Below are positions 44,030-52,475 of a stretch of DNA of 64,000 nt, piece after piece. Where the stretch lies: contig JAZSHI010000055.1 in NCBI GenBank assembly GCA_045533195.1, positions 4,250 to 68,249 of the forward strand, read 5' to 3'. Position 1 is the first letter of the stretch; every line of letters starts with the position of its first letter. Origin of the DNA: SIG607 sp045533195. GTDB taxonomy: Bacteria; Bacillota; Clostridia; Oscillospirales; Acutalibacteraceae. Both the position numbers and the translations under genes were made by a program. The notes beneath the pieces were generated by a model. The model was not told where the DNA came from and made no database searches. It saw only the letters and a program-made list of their open reading frames with translations.

Positions 44030-45283
44030 ATGAATTCCTATAAAGTTATCGGTGGAAACAAATTAGAAGGCAGTGTGAAACTGCAGGGCGCAAAGAATAG
44101 TGCGTTGCCGATACTTGCCGCAACGCTGCTCATTAAAGGTAAAAGTGTTATACATAATTGTCCCGATTTAAGCGATGTTGATGCAGCTATAAAAATCCTT
44201 GTGAAATTAGGCTGTGTATGCGTAAGGGATGAAAATACAGTAATAGTTGATTCTACTGATGCTGTGAATTTTGAAGTTGGAAAAGAACTCTCGGGTGAAA
44301 TGCGTTCTTCAATTGTGTTTTTAGGCGCCATAACAGCGCGAATGGGGAAGGCGGTAATAAGCAGTCCCGGTGGATGTGAATTAGGACCTCGACCTATTGA
44401 TATGCATCTTACAGCTCTTCGACAGATAGGGGTTATTATTACAGAAGAAAACGGTGTTCTTAACTGTAATTGTCCTAACGGACTAATTGGCGGTGAAATA
44501 TATCTTCGTTTTCCAAGCGTTGGAGCAACCGAGAATATTATGATAGCTTCCTGTCTTGCAAGAGGTACAACTGTTATTCACGGTGCGGCAAGTGAACCTG
44601 AAATAAGCGATTTAGCCGACTTCCTTAACAGAGCAGGGGCTCGTATAAGAGGTGCAGGTTCTGGTACCGTTATTATTGAAGGCGTATCAAGTCTTCACAG
44701 TGTGGAACATACTGTTATAAGTGATAGAATTGTAGCCGCTACCTTTCTTTCGGCGGCGGCAAATACAGGCGGTAATATTGAAATTATCGGTTGTCCGGCA
44801 TATAATATGCATACCATTTTGGGCTTTTTTGATAAAATAGGCTGTAAAATACGTGTTAAAGGTAATAGGGTATATATGAAATGCAGTGAGCCTTTAAAAT
44901 GCTCGGGAGTGACAATAACCGACGTTTATCCTGCTTTTCCTACAGATGCAGGCCCACTTATTGTTGCAGTGTTTTCTAATTTGCCCGATAAAAACAGCCT
45001 GAGCGAAACTATTTTTGAAAACAGATTCAGATATGTGCCCCAGCTTAATAAGTTAGGCGCTGATATCCGTCTTCACGGTAAAACGGTTACTTCTAAAGGA
45101 CGAAAAAAGCTTTGCGGAGAAACTGTTACCTGTACCGATTTGAGAGGCGGTGCGGCACTGGTGGTGGCAGCTCTTAATGCTGAAGGTCAAAGTATTATTA
45201 ATGATATTTATCATATAGAACGAGGTTATCAATCATTTGCCGAAAATCTTAAGATTTTGGGCGCTGATATAGAGGAGCTTTGA
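44030..45283 (+). CDS. murA: UDP-N-acetylglucosamine 1-carboxyvinyltransferase MurA
   Basis: MurA is the first committed step of wall synthesis and the fosfomycin target. The 417-aa protein has the start VIGGNKLEGSVKLQGAKNSA (residues 5 onward), the SSIVFLGAI region, and GGCELGPRPIDMHL. The fosfomycin-reactive Cys sits in SPGGCELGPRP, so the enzyme should be sensitive in principle. Residues upstream of ATG 44030 (frame from 43991) are not family-like, and GGGGTG at 44019-44024 fits 44030. Confidence 0.94.
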   Translation: MNSYKVIGGNKLEGSVKLQGAKNSALPILAATLLIKGKSVIHNCPDLSDVDAAIKILVKLGCVCVRDENTVIVDSTDAVNFEVGKELSGEMRSSIVFLGAITARMGKAVISSPGGCELGPRPIDMHLTALRQIGVIITEENGVLNCNCPNGLIGGEIYLRFPSVGATENIMIASCLARGTTVIHGAASEPEISDLADFLNRAGARIRGAGSGTVIIEGVSSLHSVEHTVISDRIVAATFLSAAANTGGNIEIIGCPAYNMHTILGFFDKIGCKIRVKGNRVYMKCSEPLKCSGVTITDVYPAFPTDAGPLIVAVFSNLPDKNSLSETIFENRFRYVPQLNKLGADIRLHGKTVTSKGRKKLCGETVTCTDLRGGAALVVAALNAEGQSIINDIYHIERGYQSFAENLKILGADIEEL

Positions 45284-45285
45284 AA

Positions 45286-46062
45286 TTGAAGGACGTTAAA
45301 AATAATCAAAAAAGAAAAGTTAATAAGAGAAAAAAGAAAAAGAGGGCAGCCCTCGTATTATTTATGCTTTTTGCCGTTGCTTTATTTGTCGGACTTTCTT
45401 TAACTGTGTTTTTTCCTGTGAAAAGTATTAAAGCGACGGGCAGTAATTTTTATGAAGGTAAAGATATAGTGAAGCTGTGCGGTATCGACCTTGGCGAAAA
45501 TATCTTCAGGATAAATAAAAAGAATGTACTTTTAAAGATTCAAAAGGATTTGCCGTTTGTGGACGATATAGCCATTGAAAAAAATCTTGACGGCAATATC
45601 GTAATAAAGGTTAAAGATGCCAAAGAAGTGTTTGTTTACACAAGCGGCGAAAAATATTATTCCACCGATAAGACGGGCAGAGTACTTAAAGTGTATGATG
45701 ATTTGCCTGAAAACATTTTATATATTGTTGGTGAGACAAATTTAAGTGACGATGGCTCTTATGTAGTGATTGAGGATGCGAAAAAGCAGGAAGTTATAAA
45801 TACCGTTTCGGCTAAAATAGAAGGTTTTGTTTTAACGGCTAATGAACTGGATATATCAAATACATATGAGATAAAAATGCTTTTTGATAACAGATTGAAG
45901 GTTAATTTCGGAGATATTTCGTATTTTGAGGAAAAGTTGGCTCATTTTCTTAAGATGTGCGAAAATGAAAATCTCAGTACAGTTTCGGGAACTGTTAATC
46001 TAAGTCAATATACTCCCGAAAATCCTTTGGCGTTTTTTGTCAAAGACGAAAAAAATGACTAA
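45286..46062 (+). CDS. ftsQ: Cell division protein FtsQ/DivIB
   Basis: This bitopic septal protein bridges FtsL and the synthase complex. It has a strongly basic cytoplasmic tail (KRKVNKRKKKKR), one membrane segment (about residues 21-43), a POTRA-type domain starting VKSIKATGSNFYEGKDIV, and a beta domain ending near SVSGTVNLSQYTPE in the pattern of the family. About 258 aa is normal. I choose TTG 45286, 8 bases after AGAGGAG (45271-45277); TTG 45280 overlaps the murA stop and is too close. Confidence 0.85.
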   Translation: MKDVKNNQKRKVNKRKKKKRAALVLFMLFAVALFVGLSLTVFFPVKSIKATGSNFYEGKDIVKLCGIDLGENIFRINKKNVLLKIQKDLPFVDDIAIEKNLDGNIVIKVKDAKEVFVYTSGEKYYSTDKTGRVLKVYDDLPENILYIVGETNLSDDGSYVVIEDAKKQEVINTVSAKIEGFVLTANELDISNTYEIKMLFDNRLKVNFGDISYFEEKLAHFLKMCENENLSTVSGTVNLSQYTPENPLAFFVKDEKND

Positions 46063-46099
46063 ATATATAAAATATTTTACAAAAATATAAATAAATGTA

Positions 46100-46128
46100 T
46101 TGAAATTTAAAAATAACTGTGTTATTAT
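46100..46128 (+). promoter_or_regulatory. Predicted ftsZ promoter
   Basis: TTGAAA (46100-46105) and TATTAT (46123-46128) are spaced by 17 bases in the 120-base gap after ftsQ, giving ftsZ its own promoter. Confidence 0.5.
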
Positions 46129-46182
46129 TAAATTGTGTTTAAATGGCTCATTATAAGAAATTAAAAATTGGAGGAATTCGTA

Positions 46183-47250
46183 ATGCCTTTCGGAATTGCA
46201 AATGAAGCTGAAGATGTTGTTCAGATTAAAGTAGTAGGTGTCGGCGGAGGCGGCGGAAACGCTGTTAACCGTATGGTAGATGCCGGAGTAAAGGGTGTTG
46301 AATTTGTAGCAATCAATACCGATAAAGCTGCATTATTCCTTTCTAAAGCTAACAGTAAGCTTCAGATTGGTGATAAAACTACAGGTGGTAAGGGCGCAGG
46401 CGCTAATCCTGAAAAGGGTAGAGCTGCTGCTGAAGAAGCTGCTGATGAAATTACTGCTGTTATCGGTTCTGCCGATATGATATTTATTACTGCAGGTATG
46501 GGCGGCGGTACCGGTACAGGCGCTGCTCCCATAGTAGCAAAAATTGCTAAGGAACTCGGTGTGCTTACCGTTGGTATAGTAACCAAACCCTTCGCTTTTG
46601 AAGGTAAAAAACGTATGCAGCAGGCTGAAGCAGGTATTGCTGCTCTTAAAGAACAGGTTGATAGTCTTATAGTTATTCCTAACGAAAGACTTAAATTTGT
46701 TTCCGAACAGAAGATTACATTTAAGAATGCGTTCGACGTAGCTGATGACGTGCTTCGTCAGGGTGTTCAGAGCATTACCGAGCTTATTAACGAAACTGCT
46801 CTCGTTAACCTCGACTTTGCTGACGTTACCGCTATTATGGCTGATGCAGGCTATGCTCATATGGGCGTTGGTTATGCAACAGGCAGAGATAAAGCTGAAG
46901 AAGCTGCACGTGCCGCTATCAGCAGTCCCCTTATCGAAACCTCTATGGAAAATGCTAAGGGCGTTATTATCAGCATTACCGGTTCTGAGGATATCGGTCT
47001 TGAAGAAGTTGAACTTGCTTCCTCTATCATCTCCGATATGGCTCATCCCGATGCAACTATTATCTGGGGTGCTAAATTCGATGATACCCTTGAGGATGCT
47101 ATCCGCGTAACAGTTGTTGCTACAGGTTTGGGTGAAGATAGCAAGGACAAAAAGGATGAAGACCTTGCTGCTAAGCTTGGCAACCTTGCAACCGAAAAGG
47201 ATTCTGAAGAGGATTACATCGAACTTATCGACATCTTCAATAATCATTAA
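46183..47250 (+). CDS. ftsZ: Cell division protein FtsZ
   Basis: FtsZ is the tubulin-like GTPase that forms the division ring. The 355-aa protein has GVGGGGGNAVNRM, the tubulin signature GGGTGTGAAPIVA, and the T7-loop region NLDFADVTAIM. The C-terminal linker is very short, and the end reads EDYIELIDIFNNH, a clostridial variant of the conserved tail that binds partners. ATG 46183 follows GGAGGA at 46170-46175; an upstream frame start at 46168 adds five non-family residues. A bidirectional terminator follows. Confidence 0.97.
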   Translation: MPFGIANEAEDVVQIKVVGVGGGGGNAVNRMVDAGVKGVEFVAINTDKAALFLSKANSKLQIGDKTTGGKGAGANPEKGRAAAEEAADEITAVIGSADMIFITAGMGGGTGTGAAPIVAKIAKELGVLTVGIVTKPFAFEGKKRMQQAEAGIAALKEQVDSLIVIPNERLKFVSEQKITFKNAFDVADDVLRQGVQSITELINETALVNLDFADVTAIMADAGYAHMGVGYATGRDKAEEAARAAISSPLIETSMENAKGVIISITGSEDIGLEEVELASSIISDMAHPDATIIWGAKFDDTLEDAIRVTVVATGLGEDSKDKKDEDLAAKLGNLATEKDSEEDYIELIDIFNNH

Positions 47251-47266
47251 TTTTTTAAAAAAAGTT

Positions 47267-47300
47267 CGGCTGTCTTACTTTTGTAAGACAGCCGTTTTTT
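47267..47300 (+). terminator. Bidirectional terminator between ftsZ and the minus-strand microprotein
   Basis: Arms CGGCTGTCTTAC (47267-47278) and GTAAGACAGCCG (47283-47294) are perfect, followed by TTTTTT. On the opposite strand the same hairpin is followed by a T run (complement of the A run at 47257-47263), so it can end both genes. Confidence 0.93.
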
Positions 47301-47303
47301 CTT

Positions 47304-47435
47304 TTAGCAGCAAGTATCGTTACAACCGCAACCACAACCGTTGGTGTTAGCTATGCCGTTGTTACCGCAGCAGAAGAGAAGAAGAAGGATCACGATAATC
47401 CAAGCGCAGTTTCCGCCGAAAAAGTTATTACACAT
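47304..47435 (-). CDS. Short cysteine-rich membrane microprotein
   Basis: This 43-aa gene lies on the minus strand after ftsZ. The start ATG (complement of 47433-47435) is preceded by a perfect AGGAGG (complement of 47445-47450) at good spacing. The product begins MCNNFFGGNCAW, has one hydrophobic segment IIVILLLLF, then a cysteine-dense tail with CCGNN, GCGCGC and a final CC, ten cysteines in all. It looks like a small membrane-anchored metal- or thiol-rich peptide. Some clostridial sporulation or envelope microproteins have a similar shape, but I cannot name the family. A bidirectional terminator lies directly beyond its stop. Confidence 0.72.
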   Translation of the reverse strand: MCNNFFGGNCAWIIVILLLLFCCGNNGIANTNGCGCGCNDTCC

Positions 47436-47552
47436 AAATCTTTACCTCCTTTCTTTTATATTACATACTATGTTGTTGATTTAAGTTTGTTACAAAATAT
47501 AAAAAATGAGTTTTTAAGAGAAAAAACGAGTAAATAAAAGAAAAATGGAGAT

Positions 47553-47650
47553 TTGACCTTTTTTGACCTTCAAAAGCATAAAAATCGGCAGAGAACGAAC
47601 TTTGACTTTCTCTGACTTTCGATATATACTAAGGTCAGTAAAGGTCAAAG
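47553..47650 (+). promoter_or_regulatory. ctsR promoter with three CtsR operator sites
   Basis: The CtsR heptad tandem repeat (RGTCAAA with 10-base period) occurs three times. Site 1, on the complement, is at 47553-47568 (TTGACC twice). Site 2, on the complement, is at 47601-47619 (TTGACT and CTGACT). Site 3, on the + strand, is at 47632-47649 (GGTCAGT, then GGTCAAA). The promoter TTGACT (47602-47607), 17 bases, TATACT (47625-47630) has its -35 inside site 2 and its -10 just before site 3, so a bound repressor would block polymerase. Confidence 0.85.
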
Positions 47651-47664
47651 TGAGGCGAAAAGTT

Positions 47665-48120
47665 ATGAAAATGAGTGATATTATAACAAAAGCGATAATA
47701 GAATTACTTGATGAGTCTGAGGAAAATACCACACTTATTCAGCGTAATGAATTTGCGGAAATGATGGGGTGTGTGCCCAGTCAGATAAATTATGTTTTAT
47801 CTTCCCGTTTCACTCCCGAGCAGGGATATACAATAGAAAGCTACCGTGGTGGCGGGGGATATATACGAATAAAAAGAGTTAAGATAAATCAGTCGGCGGC
47901 ACTTATGCATATAGTTAATTCTATAGGAAGTTCCATTGATCAGATGGCGGCAAGGATTGTTGTTGAAAACACATTAAGGGCTTCTCTGATTTCCCATGAA
48001 GCAGCTACGGCAATACTTGCGGCTATTTCAAACGGTGTGATGCAGGTTGTGCCCCTTGATTATCGCGATACAGTTAGGGCTGCAATAATTAAGCAGATAC
48101 TTTTGACTCAAATTAAATAA
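47665..48120 (+). CDS. ctsR: Heat-shock transcriptional repressor CtsR
   Basis: CtsR represses clp and ctsR-operon genes and is inactivated by heat and by McsB. The 151-aa protein has an N-terminal winged helix (RNEFAEMMGCVPSQINYVL), the wing SYRGGGGYIRI with its diagnostic glycine run, and a C-terminal dimer domain. ATG 47665 is 7 bases after TGAGGCG; the longer frame to 47563 would run through the operator sites. The operon order ctsR-mcsA-mcsB-clpC is standard in Firmicutes. Confidence 0.96.
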   Translation: MKMSDIITKAIIELLDESEENTTLIQRNEFAEMMGCVPSQINYVLSSRFTPEQGYTIESYRGGGGYIRIKRVKINQSAALMHIVNSIGSSIDQMAARIVVENTLRASLISHEAATAILAAISNGVMQVVPLDYRDTVRAAIIKQILLTQIK

Positions 48121-48132
48121 AGGAGACTTGTT

Positions 48133-48627
48133 ATGATTTGTCAGAAATGCGGAAAAAATAATGCAACTACTCATATACATTCGGTTATAGGCGGTATTGT
48201 TAAGGATATGGATTTGTGTTCTGTATGCGCCGCAAAGGAAGGCTATTCCACAGCGCCTTCGGGAAGTCTCGCTTCAATGCTTTCTTCGGTTTTTGGTGAT
48301 ATAGCTATGCCGCAAAGCAGTAAAGCAGAGTGTTGTCCTTGCTGTAACAGTTCTTTCAGAGAAATTGCAAAAACGGGAAAGGCAGGATGCCCTAAGTGTT
48401 ACGAAAAATTCAAAACCGAGCTTTTGCCATATTTAAAACGTGTACACGGAAGTGTAACCCATATCGGCAAAAAGCCCCAAAAAGCTGCGCTTATTGTATC
48501 GCGCACCGATGAATTGAGCGAAATGCGTAAAAAACTCAGCGAACTTGTCAAAAATGAAAATTATGAAGAAGCTGCAGTTATGAGAGATAAAATAAAACTT
48601 TACGAGGAGGAAGGTAAAAATGAGTAA
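48133..48627 (+). CDS. mcsA: McsA, zinc-binding activator of McsB
   Basis: McsA activates the McsB arginine kinase. The 164-aa protein has two zinc motifs near the N-terminus (CQKCGKNNATTH, CSVCAAKEG), a further pair of CxxC motifs (CPCCNSSF, CPKCYEKF), and a C-terminal UVR motif (about residues 125-158: EMRKKLSELVKNENYEEAA). Its stop lies 8 bases inside mcsB, which indicates coupling. Confidence 0.94.
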   Translation: MICQKCGKNNATTHIHSVIGGIVKDMDLCSVCAAKEGYSTAPSGSLASMLSSVFGDIAMPQSSKAECCPCCNSSFREIAKTGKAGCPKCYEKFKTELLPYLKRVHGSVTHIGKKPQKAALIVSRTDELSEMRKKLSELVKNENYEEAAVMRDKIKLYEEEGKNE

Positions 48628-49627
48628 TTGGTACAGTATTGAACCTTGTAATCCTATTGCCGTTTCAACAAGAGTGCGTCTTGCAAGAAATCTTGCTGAT
48701 ACTCCTTTCCCTTCGCTTCTTAGTGATGAGCAGATGGAAGAGGTTGCCCAAAGGGTTAAAAATGCTATTTTAGAGAGCGATACTCCTTTTGCAAAATCTT
48801 TAAAATTTATTTCTATGGCAGATATTCCCGATAATGAAATTTACGCAATGGTAGAGCGTCATATAATCAGCCCCGAATTTGCAAACAAGAAAACAGGCAG
48901 AGCTATTATAATAAGTGAAGATGAATCTGTTTGTGTTATGATTGGCGAAGAAGACCACATTCGTATTCAGGTTATTTTATCGGGTTTAAATCTTGAAAAG
49001 GCATATGAAACAGCCGAAAAAATTGATGATATATTAGCTTTAAAGTGCGGTTTTGCCTTTGATAGTCAACTTGGCTATCTTACCGAATGTCCTACTAACT
49101 TAGGAACGGGACTGAGAGCATCTGTAATGCTTCATCTTCCCTTTATGGAAAGCTCGGGAGCAGTAAATGAAATCTCTGATACAATAGGTAAAATCGGTTT
49201 TACAGTCAGAGGAATGTACGGAGAAGGCACTAAATCAAAGGCTTCGCTTTATCAGATTTCTAATCAGATAACTTTAGGAATTACAGAAAAGAATGCAATT
49301 GACAATCTTAATGTTATTACCAAACAGCTTATCGACAGAGAAATTAATGAGAGAAAAAGAACTGACAAAATTATGTTAGAAGACCTTGTATGGCGCGCTT
49401 ACGGCATACTTAAAAACCAAAGACTTCTTTCCAGCGATGAAATGTATAAGCTGGTTTCTCACATTAAGGTAGGTATTGCCGAAGAAATTCTTCCTTTTGA
49501 TGCAACACTGCCGATGAAGATTTTAATTGAAACCTCTCCCAATATGCTTTGTAGGTTTACGGGAGAAAAATCACCTGCAGAAAGAGATTTTCTGCGGGCA
49601 AAAACAGTAAGAAAAATGATTCCATAA
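48620..49627 (+). CDS. mcsB: Protein-arginine kinase McsB
   Basis: McsB phosphorylates arginines on proteins, marking them for ClpCP. The 335-aa sequence has the guanidino-kinase features STRVRLARNL, the loop GTKSKASLYQISNQI, and ERDFLRAKTVRK. The last carries RDxxRA, the pocket that senses phosphoarginine. Conserved position between mcsA and clpC supports the call. Confidence 0.95.
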   Translation: MSNWYSIEPCNPIAVSTRVRLARNLADTPFPSLLSDEQMEEVAQRVKNAILESDTPFAKSLKFISMADIPDNEIYAMVERHIISPEFANKKTGRAIIISEDESVCVMIGEEDHIRIQVILSGLNLEKAYETAEKIDDILALKCGFAFDSQLGYLTECPTNLGTGLRASVMLHLPFMESSGAVNEISDTIGKIGFTVRGMYGEGTKSKASLYQISNQITLGITEKNAIDNLNVITKQLIDREINERKRTDKIMLEDLVWRAYGILKNQRLLSSDEMYKLVSHIKVGIAEEILPFDATLPMKILIETSPNMLCRFTGEKSPAERDFLRAKTVRKMIP

Positions 49628-49642
49628 AGGAGATGTGATATA

Positions 49643-52081
49643 ATGAAATTTAATTTCAGCGGTTTTACAGCTAAAGCAAATGAAGCTTTAAACCATGCTA
49701 TTAATTCGGCTTCGCTTTTGGGCCATACCTATATAGGCAGTGAGCATATACTGTTAGGCCTTGCTAAAGTTGGCGGCGGAGTAGCCTATGAAATACTTTC
49801 TAAATACGGCGTGACAGCCGAAAAGATAAACGAGCTTATTACCCTTAAAATCGGGGCAGGGGTTCACACAAATCTTTCTCCCGAATATTTCACCAAACGT
49901 GCAAAGCGTATTCTTGAATCTGCTGTTTCGGGATGCAGAAGTCTTGGTAAAAGTGAAGTGGGAACCGAGCATTTGCTTATTGCGCTTCTCAGCGAAAACG
50001 ATAACTATGCCATAAGACTTCTTACCGATATGGGCGTTAATGTAACAGAGGCTGTTACAAGTGCTCTTGAGGCGGCTGACATTGACCTTAATATAGATGA
50101 CGTTGATGAAAAAGCTCCCGAAAATAAAAATTCTCAAAAGGGCAATATTTTAAAATACGGTCACGACCTTACAAAAGACGCAAAGAACGGGAAAATCGAT
50201 CCCGTAATCGGCAGAGAAGAGGAAATTGAAAGAGTTATTCAGATTCTGTGCCGAAGAACCAAGAATAACCCCTGTCTTGTAGGTGAACCAGGTGTCGGAA
50301 AAACAGCGGTTGCCGAAGGACTTGCTCTTAAAATTGCTAAAGGTGACGCACCCGATGTAATAAGTAATAAACGAGTAATTACTCTTGACCTTACGGGTAT
50401 GATTGCCGGAACGAAATACAGAGGCGATTTTGAAGACAGAATTAAATCCATCATTGAAGAGGTTAAAAAAGCGGGAGATATTATTCTGTTTATTGATGAG
50501 GTTCATACCCTTATAGGCGCAGGAAGTGCCGAGGGCAGTACCGATGCGGCAAATATCTTAAAGCCTTCTCTGGCTAGGGGAGAACTTCAGATTGTGGGCG
50601 CCACAACCCTTATGGAATACAGAAAAAATATTGAAAAGGATGCCGCCCTTGAACGAAGATTTCAGCCCGTACAGATAGGCGAACCTTCTGTTGACGATAC
50701 TGTCGAAATCTTAACAGGTCTTCGCTCCAAATACGAAGAGCACCACGGAGTAAAAATTACTGATGAAGCTTTAAAGGCTGCCGCATATCTTTCTTCACGC
50801 TATATTACCGATAGATTCCTACCCGACAAGGCTATCGACCTTATTGACGAAGCAGGTTCGAAGGTTAGACTTACCGCTTTTAAAAAGCCTGACAGCATAA
50901 AAGAGCTTGAAGCCAAAATCAAGAAAAACGAAGAGGAAAAGGAAGAGGCTATTAAGACTCAGGATTTCGAAAAGGCTGCAAAGCTGAGAGATGAAGCGGA
51001 AGAACTTAAAAAAGAACTTTCAAATGAAAAAGAAAAGCTTTCTTTTGATGAAAACAGCGCCAAAGCAGTAGTTGATAAAGAAATTATTGCAGAAATAGTC
51101 AGCAACTGGACAAAGGTTCCTGTTAAGAGCCTTACCGAAGAAGAAAGTCAACGGCTTTTACGTCTTGAAGAGGTGCTACATGGTAGAGTTATCGGTCAAA
51201 ATGAAGCTGTAACTGCCATAAGCAAGGCTATCCGTCGAGGCAGAGTAGGTCTTAAGGATGAAAGCCGTCCTATAGGTTCGTTTATTTTCCTAGGCCCTAC
51301 AGGTGTTGGTAAAACCGAGCTTAGCAAAGCACTTGCCGAAGCAATGTTCGGCAGTGAAAATGCTATGATAAGACTCGATATGTCGGAGTATATGGAGAAG
51401 CATACTGTATCCCGTATGATAGGCTCTCCTCCCGGTTATGTTGGCTTTGACGAAGGCGGTCAGCTTACCGAAAAGGTGAGAAGAAATCCCTATTCCGTAG
51501 TGCTTTTTGATGAAATTGAAAAGGCGCACCCTGACGTATTTAATATTTTACTGCAGATACTTGACGACGGTGTTTTAACCGATTCTCAGGGAAGAAAAAT
51601 AGATTTTAAAAATACGGTTATAATTATGACCTCTAATATTGGCGCCCGTCTTATTACCGATAAGAAAAAGGCGTTCGGTTTTGGTGAAAATTCTTTTGAA
51701 GCCGAGCATAAGGATATTAAGGAAAGTGTAATAGGAGAACTTAAAAAAGCCTTCAGACCTGAATTTCTTAACCGTGTTGACGATACTATTGTTTTCACTA
51801 AGCTTACAAAGGAAGAAATCGGACAAATTGCAGGAAAAATGCTGGAGTCTTTAGGAAAACGTCTTAAAAAGCTTGACATTGAAGCCTCCTTCGATAAAAC
51901 CGTTGAAGAAAAAATGGCAGAGGCAGGCTTTGATGATATTTACGGAGCACGTCCTTTGCGCAGAGCGATTCAAAGCAAGGTTGAAGACGTGTTAAGCGAA
52001 AAACTTCTTTCGGGAGAAATAAAAGCGGGGGATAGGATTATTTGTTCTTACGCTGACCAATTGGTTGTAAATAAAGAATAA
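49643..52081 (+). CDS. clpC: ATP-dependent Clp protease ATP-binding subunit ClpC
   Basis: ClpC is the AAA+ unfoldase of the ClpCP protease. The 812-aa chain has an N-terminal Clp_N double repeat (about residues 1-145), AAA1 with Walker A GEPGVGKTA and Walker B LFIDEVHTLIG, a middle domain with a UVR-like motif KTQDFEKAAKLRDEAEEL that binds adaptors, and AAA2 with GPTGVGKTELSK. The MecA/McsB-type middle domain distinguishes ClpC from ClpB. An imperfect hairpin at 52085-52108 follows the stop. Confidence 0.96.
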   Translation: MKFNFSGFTAKANEALNHAINSASLLGHTYIGSEHILLGLAKVGGGVAYEILSKYGVTAEKINELITLKIGAGVHTNLSPEYFTKRAKRILESAVSGCRSLGKSEVGTEHLLIALLSENDNYAIRLLTDMGVNVTEAVTSALEAADIDLNIDDVDEKAPENKNSQKGNILKYGHDLTKDAKNGKIDPVIGREEEIERVIQILCRRTKNNPCLVGEPGVGKTAVAEGLALKIAKGDAPDVISNKRVITLDLTGMIAGTKYRGDFEDRIKSIIEEVKKAGDIILFIDEVHTLIGAGSAEGSTDAANILKPSLARGELQIVGATTLMEYRKNIEKDAALERRFQPVQIGEPSVDDTVEILTGLRSKYEEHHGVKITDEALKAAAYLSSRYITDRFLPDKAIDLIDEAGSKVRLTAFKKPDSIKELEAKIKKNEEEKEEAIKTQDFEKAAKLRDEAEELKKELSNEKEKLSFDENSAKAVVDKEIIAEIVSNWTKVPVKSLTEEESQRLLRLEEVLHGRVIGQNEAVTAISKAIRRGRVGLKDESRPIGSFIFLGPTGVGKTELSKALAEAMFGSENAMIRLDMSEYMEKHTVSRMIGSPPGYVGFDEGGQLTEKVRRNPYSVVLFDEIEKAHPDVFNILLQILDDGVLTDSQGRKIDFKNTVIIMTSNIGARLITDKKKAFGFGENSFEAEHKDIKESVIGELKKAFRPEFLNRVDDTIVFTKLTKEEIGQIAGKMLESLGKRLKKLDIEASFDKTVEEKMAEAGFDDIYGARPLRRAIQSKVEDVLSEKLLSGEIKAGDRIICSYADQLVVNKE

Positions 52082-52084
52082 ATA

Positions 52085-52108
52085 AAGACGGGCGAGTGTG
52101 CCCGTCTT
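52085..52108 (+). terminator. Weak terminator-like hairpin after clpC
   Basis: AAGACGGGC (52085-52093) and GCCCGTCTT (52100-52108) pair around GAGTGT. No T run of four or more follows, so termination is only possible, not certain. Confidence 0.5.
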
Positions 52109-52116
52109 AATCTTGC

Positions 52117-52145
52117 TTGACTTTATCTATTCTTAATTATATAAT
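52117..52145 (+). promoter_or_regulatory. Near-consensus promoter of the receiver-domain remnant
   Basis: TTGACT (52117-52122), 17 bases, TATAAT (52140-52145). It stands in front of a broken ORF of 15 codons, with GAGGTG at 52152-52157, suggesting the promoter outlived its gene. Confidence 0.6.
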
Positions 52146-52163
52146 ATCCGTGAGGTGTTTGCA

Positions 52164-52231
52164 ATGATTAAGTTTTTAATCACAGACGACTCAATGAAAA
52201 AACAAAATTAAAGAAACGGTTGAAAATATAT
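52164..52231 (+). pseudogene. Remnant of a CheY/receiver-domain gene
   Basis: ATG 52164 with GAGGTG upstream encodes MIKFLITDDSMKKQN and then stops. The start has the look of a response-regulator receiver domain (beta strand, then Asp-Asp-Ser). A one-base insertion near 52207 would continue the frame as KIKETVENI and a stop at about 52231, still only 23 residues. The protein end is therefore lost. It is either a decayed receiver gene or a very short peptide; the first is more likely. A good promoter precedes it and an intrinsic terminator follows. Confidence 0.4.
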
Positions 52232-52237
52232 AAAAAG

Positions 52238-52270
52238 CAGGTCGGAGAAGTCCGACTTGTTTTGATTTTT
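52238..52270 (+). terminator. Intrinsic terminator before the arginine operon
   Basis: CAGGTCGGA (52238-52246) and TCCGACTTG (52251-52259) pair with one G-T wobble around GAAG, followed by TTTTGATTTTT. Confidence 0.85.
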
Positions 52271-52275
52271 GAATA

Positions 52276-52434
52276 AATATGCATAAAATTTGCATATTGC
52301 TCATAAATATTCCATCAAATTAAACAAATGTAATGCAGAAAGTTGTGCGTGTTTTGTAATAAAAGGAGTATTTTGAAAAAACGCATAAATTTTATGCAGA
52401 AAAACTTGCATATTTATACAAGTAATGGTATAAT
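52276..52434 (+). promoter_or_regulatory. argG promoter with three ArgR-like palindromes
   Basis: The promoter is TTGCAT (52406-52411), 17 bases, TATAAT (52429-52434). Palindromes of ARG-box type (A/T-rich with TGCAT and ATGCA arms) occur at 52276-52298 (AATATGCA against TGCATATT), at 52383-52397 (GCATAAA against TTTATGC), and at 52405-52422 (an 18-base CTTG...CAAG palindrome) covering the -35. The distal site sits about 100 bases upstream of the proximal pair, as in looped ArgR/AhrC control of arginine operons. No other gene explains this gap, apart from the remnant at 52164-52231. Confidence 0.65.
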
Positions 52435-52475
52435 ACCGATAATGAATTTTAAATGATTTTTTGGAGGAATTTAAA

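Noticed and set aside
46333..47247. 304-codon open frame on the minus strand across ftsZ
   Set aside because: It lies wholly antisense to a clear FtsZ, has biased composition (Ser/Asn/Phe/Cys-rich) typical of a shadow frame, no ribosome-binding site and no recognisable motif.
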